Part shown: positions 6,723 to 10,837 of the stretch, one piece after another
Layout: each line of letters starts with the position of its first letter
How positions within the stretch are numbered: position 1 is the first letter of the stretch
Origin: Thermoleophilia bacterium
Lineage (GTDB): Bacteria > Actinomycetota > Thermoleophilia > Gaiellales > SKUG01
Direction: 5' to 3'
NCBI GenBank assembly: GCA_020438525.1
Contig: JAGQUL010000218.1
Span: forward strand, 1 to 10,837
DNA: 10,837 nt
Notes under the pieces: generated by a model
Database searches by the model: none
What the model saw: the letters and a program-made list of their open reading frames with translations, nothing else
What the model was told of the DNA's origin: nothing
Translations under genes and position numbers: made by a program

Positions 6723-7268
6723 TCAGCCGACCTTGACGATGTACTTGGTGAAGTAGACGTCCTGCACGTGGTAGGGCGGGCCGACGTGGTCCGAGTCGGG
6801 CTTCGCGCCCGCCTTGTACTCGTCGGAGTCCATCTCGGCGATCTGGTCGAACTCGGTCAGCAGCGCGCGCTTGAGCTCGAGCTTGCCCTCGGGCTCGAGC
6901 AGGCGCTTCGCGGTGAAGGTCGAGGTGATCGACACGATCGCGTCGTCGAACTTCGGGTAGGTGGAGACCTTCATCGGGCCGGGCGCCTCGCCGGCTCCGC
7001 CGTGGCCGCCCGCGTTCGCGCCGGTGAATGCCGCCCACTCCGCGTCGGGCATCGGCTTGAGCTGGAGCGCGACCTTGAGCACGGCGTAGCTGCGTGCGCC
7101 GGGATCGGCGAGGTTCACGGTGTAGTCCTGTGCAAGCGGCACGGGCTCGAGCACGTGCTTCTTGACGGGTCCGCTGTCCTTGCTGCCGACCATGCCGCTG
7201 AAGTACAGCCCGGCACCCGCCGCAGCCACGACGGCGAGGATGATCAGTGGAAGCTTGAGCTTGCTCAT
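6723..7268 (-). CDS. fliL: FliL, flagellar basal-body/stator-associated membrane protein
   Basis: FliL surrounds the stator units and supports torque or stator stability. The 181-aa product has a short cytoplasmic N-terminus (MSKLKL), one membrane segment (7-25) and an extracytoplasmic domain. The typical beta-rich opening is LAQDYTVNLADPGARSYAVLKVALQL (45-70), where FliL proteins have a NL..P...R.LK..L pattern. The end VYFTKYIVKVG matches the family's terminal strand. An insertion rich in Gly/Ala (83-97) makes it slightly longer than usual. The ATG at 7268 has AGGAGA about 10 nt upstream. It is the first gene behind its own promoter-like element in the motB-fliL gap, although read-through from motB is also possible. 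Confidence 0.92.
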   Translation of the reverse strand: MSKLKLPLIILAVVAAAGAGLYFSGMVGSKDSGPVKKHVLEPVPLAQDYTVNLADPGARSYAVLKVALQLKPMPDAEWAAFTGANAGGHGGAGEAPGPMKVSTYPKFDDAIVSITSTFTAKRLLEPEGKLELKRALLTEFDQIAEMDSDEYKAGAKPDSDHVGPPYHVQDVYFTKYIVKVG

Positions 7269-7297
7269 CGGCGGTACGTCTCCTGGGTCTGGCGAAG

Positions 7298-7354
7298 GAT
7301 TCGGCAGGCGGCGCGTCGTGCTTGAGGCGCCGGATCATGCTGGATCAAGTGCAA
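7298..7354 (-). promoter_or_regulatory. Sigma-28-type promoter with upstream element, fliL unit
   Basis: TTGCA-CTT-GATCC (7354-7342), 15 nt, CTCAAGC (7326-7320), 14 nt, GCCGAATC (7305-7298), read on the minus strand. This is the best core match of the four copies. The predicted start near 7291 gives a leader of about 23 nt that contains the AGGAGA ribosome site of fliL. The element fills the 94-nt motB-fliL gap. Confidence 0.68.
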
Positions 7355-7362
7355 GTCGCGCA

Positions 7363-8307
7363 TCAGCCGCCCCGCCCCGTCTGGATGATCTGCTCGGTGA
7401 GCGGATCTGCTTCGGCGAACTCGTTGCCGAGCTGTGCGTCGACCTGCTCGGCGGCGGTCGGCGCGGTGCTGCGGGACGTGACCGCGTTCGGCGAGGTCGC
7501 GGCGACCTGGGCCGGCGTGAGGTTCTGGACCGGGTCGTCGGCGCCCGGCTCGAGGATGATGATCTCGATGCGGCGGTTCTTGGCGACGGATGCAGTCGGG
7601 GTGGGCGGCTTCACGGCCGGGTCGGTGGCACCCTTGCCCATGACCTCCATGCGCGTGTCGGCGAAGCCGAGGTCGCGGAAGTACTTGGCGACGGCCTGAG
7701 CTCGGTTGGTGCTGAGGCCCCAGTTGCCCCACTCGCCGGGATACGGCACGCCGTCGGTGTGGCCGATGATCCGGATCGGGTGGTCGAATGCCGCCATGTG
7801 GCGCTCGATGCGCTTGAGCTTGTCGAGGATCCCGGGCTGCTTGAGCGCCCAGCTGCCGGGCTCGAAGAGCGCATCGCCCGCCAGTTCGACCTCGATGCCG
7901 ACCTCGTTGCGGGTGACCTTCACGTCGTTGCCCAGGCCGCTCTGGTTGACGAGCTGCTGGAGCTGCTGGGTCTCCTGGTTGAACTGCTGGTTGGTGTTGC
8001 GGGTCGCCTCGTCGAAGGTGACGGTGCTGTCGACCTGTGCCTGGCTGGGCGAGGTCGGATCGAGCACGCCGTTGGAGCCGTCGAACACGTCGCCGGAGCC
8101 GTCGAGCACGGCGCCGTTGAAGGTCTGCGCGAGCGAGCGCTTGACGTTGTCGAACTTCCTCGCGTCGATCGTGCTCATCGCGAAGAGCACGATGAACAGG
8201 CCGAGCAGCAGCGTGATCATGTCGGAGTACGGCAGGAGCCAGCGCTCCTCCCCGCCGCCACCGTCGTGACCGCCGCCGCCTCCGCCCCTGCCTCGTCGTC
8301 CAGACAT
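7363..8307 (-). CDS. motB: MotB, stator subunit with OmpA-like peptidoglycan-binding domain
   Basis: MotB pairs with MotA to form the ion channel that drives the motor and anchors it to the cell wall. In the 314-aa product a very Gly-rich cytoplasmic tail (1-20) precedes RWLLPYSDMITLLLGLFIVLF. D29 is the conserved ion-binding aspartate at the start of the single membrane helix. A linker and plug-like region follow to about 135. The OmpA-like domain has FEPGSWALK (148-156), RIIGHTDGVP (179-188), LSTNRAQAV (198-206) and AKNRRIEIIIL (242-252). A C-terminal tail of some 60 residues extends beyond the domain. The ATG at 8307 has GGAGG 5 nt upstream, overlapping the end of motA. The residues seen do not safely decide between proton and sodium use. 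Confidence 0.96.
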   Translation of the reverse strand: MSGRRGRGGGGGGHDGGGGEERWLLPYSDMITLLLGLFIVLFAMSTIDARKFDNVKRSLAQTFNGAVLDGSGDVFDGSNGVLDPTSPSQAQVDSTVTFDEATRNTNQQFNQETQQLQQLVNQSGLGNDVKVTRNEVGIEVELAGDALFEPGSWALKQPGILDKLKRIERHMAAFDHPIRIIGHTDGVPYPGEWGNWGLSTNRAQAVAKYFRDLGFADTRMEVMGKGATDPAVKPPTPTASVAKNRRIEIIILEPGADDPVQNLTPAQVAATSPNAVTSRSTAPTAAEQVDAQLGNEFAEADPLTEQIIQTGRGG

Positions 8308-8320
8308 CGTCTCCTCCGGC

Positions 8321-9193
8321 CTACGCGGCGAGGTCCATGTCGAAGTCGCCGTTCTCGGCGGCCTTGGCTGCTCGGTACCGTGCGCGGTCCTTGGTGGTGA
8401 GGAACGCGACCAGCTTCTCCTCCACGATGCGCGGGTTGTCGCCCGACTGGATCGCGAGGATTCCCTCGATCAGCATCTCCTTGCCGGCGACCTCGTCGCT
8501 GGCGCTCGACTTGAGCTTGTTGCCGATCGGCAGGAAGATCAGGTTGGCGGATCCCACGCCGTAGAGCGTTGCGATGAACGCCACGGCGATCGATGCCGCA
8601 AGGCTCGACGGATCGGAGATGTTGCTGAGCACGAGCACGAGACCGATCACGGTGCCGCAGATGCCGAGCGTCGGCGCGAAGCCGCCCATCGTCTCCCACA
8701 CACCGGCTTCGGCGTGGCGCTCCTCGTGCAGCGAGTCGACCTCCGTGCGCAGGATCTCCTTGACCAGCTCCGGGTCGGTGCCGTCCACGACGAGCTGGAC
8801 GCCGCGGCGCATGAACTCGTCCTCGGTCTGGCGCAGGTCGTCCTCGAGCACGAGCAGGCCCTCGCGGCGCGCCTTTTCCGCGAAGCCAACGAGCGTGTCG
8901 ATCGCCCTGGGTCGGTCCATGCCGGAGTAGTTGATGGAGCGCATGAACGTGGCGGGAATGTTCTTGAAGGCGTCGAGGCCGACCGACATGATCGTCACGC
9001 CGAAGGTGCCGCCGAACACGATCAGGGCGGCGCTCTTGCCGACGTACTTGCCGGGCGAAGAGCCCTCGAGCAGCAGGCCGACGATGATGCCGGTGAACGC
9101 CATCACCACGCCGATGATCACGCTGAAGTCGATGCCGCCGCCGCTGCCGGCGTCGGGCTCGTCGACTGGCTGGAAGTCATTGTCGTCGGCCAT
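8321..9193 (-). CDS. motA: MotA, stator channel subunit
   Basis: MotA forms the pentameric ring of the stator and pushes on the rotor through its cytoplasmic loop. The 290-aa protein has four membrane segments (about 21-41, 54-73, 173-192 and 204-223). The large loop between the second and third contains EKARREGLLVLE (106-117), which holds the charged residues that contact FliG in the family, and MRRGVQLVVDG (128-138). GGFAPTLGICGTVIGLV (170-186) is the typical third-helix sequence. The N-terminus has an acidic 20-residue extension. The ATG shares one base with the flbD stop (TGATG), so translation is probably coupled; no well-placed ribosome site is seen. motB follows 13 nt after its stop. 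Confidence 0.97.
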   Translation of the reverse strand: MADDNDFQPVDEPDAGSGGGIDFSVIIGVVMAFTGIIVGLLLEGSSPGKYVGKSAALIVFGGTFGVTIMSVGLDAFKNIPATFMRSINYSGMDRPRAIDTLVGFAEKARREGLLVLEDDLRQTEDEFMRRGVQLVVDGTDPELVKEILRTEVDSLHEERHAEAGVWETMGGFAPTLGICGTVIGLVLVLSNISDPSSLAASIAVAFIATLYGVGSANLIFLPIGNKLKSSASDEVAGKEMLIEGILAIQSGDNPRIVEEKLVAFLTTKDRARYRAAKAAENGDFDMDLAA

Positions 9194-9459
9194 CAGGCAG
9201 CCTGCTCCTGGTCGTTCTGGTCGATGGCCGCGAGCGAGCGTGCGCCGGCAGCGTGGTCACCGGGCGCGCCTGCGGCCGAGGCCACCCGCGCGCGAAACTC
9301 GATGATCCGTCCCACGACGTCGTCCACGGAGTCGGCAACCACGTAGTGGTGCCGGTTCACCATCGTGATGGTGGTGTCGGGGCGCGCCTCGACGATCTCG
9401 ATCAGGTCGGGATTCACGAGGAACGTGCCATTGCCGTGGAGTCGGTGCAGTTCGATCAC
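9193..9459 (-). CDS. flbD: FlbD/SwrD family flagellar protein
   Basis: Small FlbD (SwrD) proteins are encoded next to flgE and stator or fliL genes in Gram-positive bacteria; in Bacillus subtilis SwrD increases motor power. The 88-aa product begins VIELHRLHGNGTFLVNPDLI, the family hallmark (I.L..LNG..F.LN.DLIE), and continues with EARPDTTITMVNRHHYVV and DSVDDVVGRII. The family-length core ends near residue 55; the rest is an Ala-rich polar tail. The start is the GTG at 9459, which gives the canonical N-terminus. It has no ribosome site but lies 7 nt after the -10 box of a sigma-28-type promoter, so the mRNA is probably leaderless. An upstream in-frame ATG at 9537 lies above the promoter and is rejected. 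It is unrelated to the NtrC-like FlbD of Caulobacter. Confidence 0.9.
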   Translation of the reverse strand: MIELHRLHGNGTFLVNPDLIEIVEARPDTTITMVNRHHYVVADSVDDVVGRIIEFRARVASAAGAPGDHAAGARSLAAIDQNDQEQAA

Positions 9460-9466
9460 GTCTGCC

Positions 9467-9523
9467 GCATCGGCGTGATGGCCACATCGCTTGAGGCCGC
9501 ATCGCACGTTGGATCCCCTGCAA
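9467..9523 (-). promoter_or_regulatory. Sigma-28-type promoter with upstream element, flbD-motAB unit
   Basis: TTGCA-GGG-GATCC (9523-9511), 15 nt, CTCAAGC (9495-9489), 14 nt, GCCGATGC (9474-9467), read on the minus strand. The -10 is a direct match to the GCCGAT core of sigma-28 promoters and ends 7 nt before the flbD GTG. A small imperfect hairpin (GGA-CCC with GGGTCC, 9511-9530) overlaps the upstream element. Confidence 0.67.
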
Positions 9524-9572
9524 AGGGTCCGGCGCATCCGCCTCCCCGAGCCCCTCCCCTCCCGCACCCATC

Positions 9573-9621
9573 GGACTGGTTCGGACAACTGTCGCCCAGC
9601 GACAGTCAATCGAACCAGTCC
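9573..9621. repeat. Long two-stage hairpin
   Basis: An 11-bp perfect outer stem (GGACTGGTTCG 9573-9583 with CGAACCAGTCC 9611-9621), a 5/5 internal loop and a perfect 7-bp inner stem (CTGTCGC 9589-9595 with GCGACAG 9599-9605) with a 3-nt loop. No T-tract follows on either strand. It sits 50 nt upstream of the flbD promoter element. Confidence 0.65.
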
Positions 9622-9700
9622 CGACCGGCGACGCTGCGCCACAGGTCTGGGCACGGAGGCGCTGGTCGCGTGGTGGCGAGGGGCGACGACGACCTGCGGA

Positions 9701-9748
9701 CGCGACGAGGCCCGCGCTCCGGTGGTGTCGGAGTACGGGCCTCGTGCG
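9701..9748. terminator. Terminator-like hairpin downstream of flgE
   Basis: ACGAGGCCCG (9705-9714) pairs perfectly with CGGGCCTCGT (9736-9745). An inner CTCC/GGAG stem closes a 9-nt loop, and three more pairs outside are possible with one bulged G. Long GC-rich stems of this kind commonly end transcription in actinobacteria even without a U-tract; that role is inferred. Confidence 0.45.
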
Positions 9749-9766
9749 ACGTTGCGTTCGCGGCGT

Positions 9767-9793
9767 CGGCGTCGTCGTCCGTGACGACCGCCG
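9767..9793. repeat. Hairpin with one bulge
   Basis: CGGC-GTCGTC (9767-9776) pairs with GACGAC-C-GCCG (9783-9793), with one bulged C and a 6-nt loop. It is the third of the five hairpins counted from the flgE side. Confidence 0.45.
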
Positions 9794-9809
9794 GGTATGT
9801 GATTTGACG

Positions 9810-9847
9810 GCACGGGTCGCTCCGTGCGGCGGGTGGTGCATCCCGCC
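9810..9847. repeat. Two directly abutting hairpins
   Basis: GCACGG/CCGTGC (9810-9815 and 9822-9827, 6-nt loop) is followed without any gap by GGCGGG/CCCGCC (9828-9833 and 9842-9847, 8-nt loop). The absence of a spacer allows coaxial stacking in RNA. They are the closest hairpins to flgE, about 165 nt after its stop. Confidence 0.45.
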
Positions 9848-10011
9848 TCGCGTGAGTGTCCCGGCCCGGCGCGACCGATCCTGGTCGTGCCGACGCAGCG
9901 AATCCATGAAGAGTCGGAACGGGCAGCGCGTCGCGGCAGGCCGTGCCGCGCACCGGTTCCGTCGCCCCGGCCGTACAGCATCAGCTGCCCGACGCGAGGT
10001 TCGATGGATCA

Positions 10012-10836
10012 CTAGCGCTTGAGGTTCACGAGCTCCTGGAGGATCTCGTCGCTCGTGGTGATCACGCGCGAGTTGGCCTGGAAGCCGCGCTGCGCCTTGA
10101 TCATCTCGGTGAACTCGGTGGCGAGGTCGACGTTCGACATCTCGAGGTAGCCGACCGACAGCTGACCCATGCCGTTCGTGTTCGACACGTCGGTCACCGG
10201 CACGCCGGAGTTGAGGCTCTCCTGCCAGCGATTGTTGCCGACCTGCTCGAGGCCGCTCGAGTTCGAGAAGCGCGAGAACGACAACATGCCGATCGTGATG
10301 CGCTGCCCGAGCGTGCCGAAGGTGTTCGCCGGGTCGCGGTCGATCACGGAGACGCTGCCGTCGGGACCGATGATCGGATCGCTCATCAGCGTGGGATCCA
10401 CGACGATGCTCGAGAGCGGGTCGGCCGTGGTGAACGTGAGGCCGTTGCTCGGGTCGGCGTCGCTGTCGACCCAGCCCATGACGTGGTAGCCGTCGCTGGT
10501 GACGAGCGTGCCGTTCTGGTCGAACTTGAAGTTGCCCGCACGGGTGTAGAACATCTCCGGCGCTCCGGCCGCGACGCCTGCCAGGTCGTTCGTGACCATG
10601 AAGAACCCGTCGCCCTGGATGGCGAGGTCGGTTCCGACGCCGGTCGTCTGCAGCGCGCCCTGGGTGAACTGCTGCGTGATCGAGTCGATGGTCATGCCCA
10701 GCCCGACCTGCTGGAAGTTGGTACCACCGAGCGTGGGGCTCGGGGCGCCGGCGCCCTGCATGGTCTGGGTGAGCAGCGTCTTGAACGCGGTGTTCGACGC
10801 CTTGAAGCCATACGTGTTGACGTTGGCGATGTTGTT
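10012..10836 (-). CDS. flgE: FlgE, flagellar hook protein (5' end beyond the right edge)
   Basis: FlgE polymerises into the hook, the universal joint between rod and filament. The visible 274 residues start inside the conserved N-terminal motif, read as NNIANVNTYGFKASNTAF, shared by rod and hook proteins. GGTNFQQVGLGMTIDSI then points to FlgE and not FlgG. Further features are DLAIQGDGFFMV, YTRAGNFKFDQNGTLVTSDGY and the C-terminal coil SNVDLATEFTEMIKAQRGFQANSRVITTSDEILQELVNLK. Perhaps 15-25 N-terminal residues are missing, giving a total near 290 aa. That is much shorter than the enterobacterial hook protein (about 400) and close to the short hook proteins of Bacillus. The position just before flbD agrees with the Gram-positive operon order. 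The stop is TAG at 10012. Confidence 0.92.
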   Translation of the reverse strand, partial: NNIANVNTYGFKASNTAFKTLLTQTMQGAGAPSPTLGGTNFQQVGLGMTIDSITQQFTQGALQTTGVGTDLAIQGDGFFMVTNDLAGVAAGAPEMFYTRAGNFKFDQNGTLVTSDGYHVMGWVDSDADPSNGLTFTTADPLSSIVVDPTLMSDPIIGPDGSVSVIDRDPANTFGTLGQRITIGMLSFSRFSNSSGLEQVGNNRWQESLNSGVPVTDVSNTNGMGQLSVGYLEMSNVDLATEFTEMIKAQRGFQANSRVITTSDEILQELVNLKR

Positions 10837-10837
10837 G

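Larger units (their letters stand above)
9460..10011 (-). other. Intergenic region flgE-flbD with a string of hairpins
   Basis: No convincing gene is seen in this gap of about 550 nt; the open frames have no recognisable motifs and Arg/Pro-rich content typical of shadow frames in GC-rich DNA. It holds at least five separate inverted repeats between 9573 and 9847, and the flbD promoter at its lower end. The stretch 9848-10011, directly after flgE, shows nothing clear. The hairpins may be flgE terminators, an mRNA-processing region or a structured RNA. Confidence 0.6.

Noticed and set aside
7131..7147. Another TTGCA on the minus strand inside fliL
   Set aside because: It lacks the GATCC half and has no YTCAAGC or CCGAAT boxes at the required distances.
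9573..9621. tRNA-like T-arm (GGTTCGATT on the minus strand) in the long hairpin
   Set aside because: The surrounding sequence folds as one long hairpin and offers no acceptor, D or anticodon arms.
9606..9953. Open frames in the flgE-flbD gap as possible small genes
   Set aside because: Arg/Pro/Ala-rich composition, no ribosome site, several overlapping frames on both strands and inverted repeats throughout are typical of non-coding GC-rich DNA.
9460..10011. Cyclic-di-GMP riboswitch in the flgE-flbD gap
   Set aside because: Multiple hairpins raised the idea, but I see none of the conserved GEMM core sequences, and the flbD promoter lies downstream of the structured part.
1..10837. Mobile elements, CRISPR arrays, rRNA or tRNA genes
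   Set aside because: No transposase or integrase motifs, no spaced direct repeats and no RNA gene signatures were seen; the window is a continuous flagellar locus.

Overview
The window is a GC-rich flagellar locus. Ten of the eleven protein genes are core or accessory flagellar genes read on the minus strand. From the right edge leftwards the order is flgE (partial), flbD/swrD, motA, motB, fliL, fliN/fliY-type switch gene, fliO, fliP, fliQ, fliR, flhB and flhA (partial). The one plus-strand gene, between flhB and flhA, is a lysozyme-fold (SLT-type) peptidoglycan hydrolase. The order resembles the fla/che operon of Gram-positive bacteria such as Bacillus subtilis, with two differences: motA-motB is inserted after flbD, and no fliM lies between fliL and the fliN-type gene. 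The very high GC content, strong G/C third-position bias, frequent GTG starts and apparently leaderless genes suggest an actinobacterium, perhaps of the Thermoleophilia (Solirubrobacterales). That taxonomic placement is inference.

Layout. 10012-10836 is the distal part of a short hook protein gene. 9460-10011 is a roughly 550-base gap with a string of hairpins and, at its flbD end, a promoter. 7363-9459 holds flbD, motA and motB, tightly packed (1-nt overlap flbD/motA; the motB ribosome site overlaps the motA end). 5705-7268 holds fliL and the fliN-type gene behind their own promoter, followed by a terminator-like hairpin. 1627-5584 holds fliO, fliP, fliQ, fliR and flhB, again behind their own promoter. 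712-1590 is the hydrolase, convergent with flhB and divergent from flhA. 1-497 is the start of flhA, also with its own promoter.

The main finding is regulatory. Upstream of flbD, fliL, fliO and (less well matched) flhA is the same three-part element: TTGCA-N3-GATCC, then 15-16 nt, then YTCAAGC, then exactly 14 nt, then a CCGAAT-like box. The last two parts match a sigma-28 (FliA/WhiG/SigD) promoter in content and spacing. The first part looks like a conserved activator site at about -51 to -64. For flbD and fliO the -10 box ends exactly 7 nt before a GTG start, so both mRNAs are probably leaderless. This fixes the start codons and divides the locus into separately controlled transcription units.

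Together the genes supply the type III export gate (FlhA, FlhB, FliO, FliP, FliQ, FliR), the stator (MotA, MotB) and its modulators (FliL, FlbD), the C-ring (FliN-type), the hook (FlgE), and probably the enzyme that opens the cell wall for the rod.
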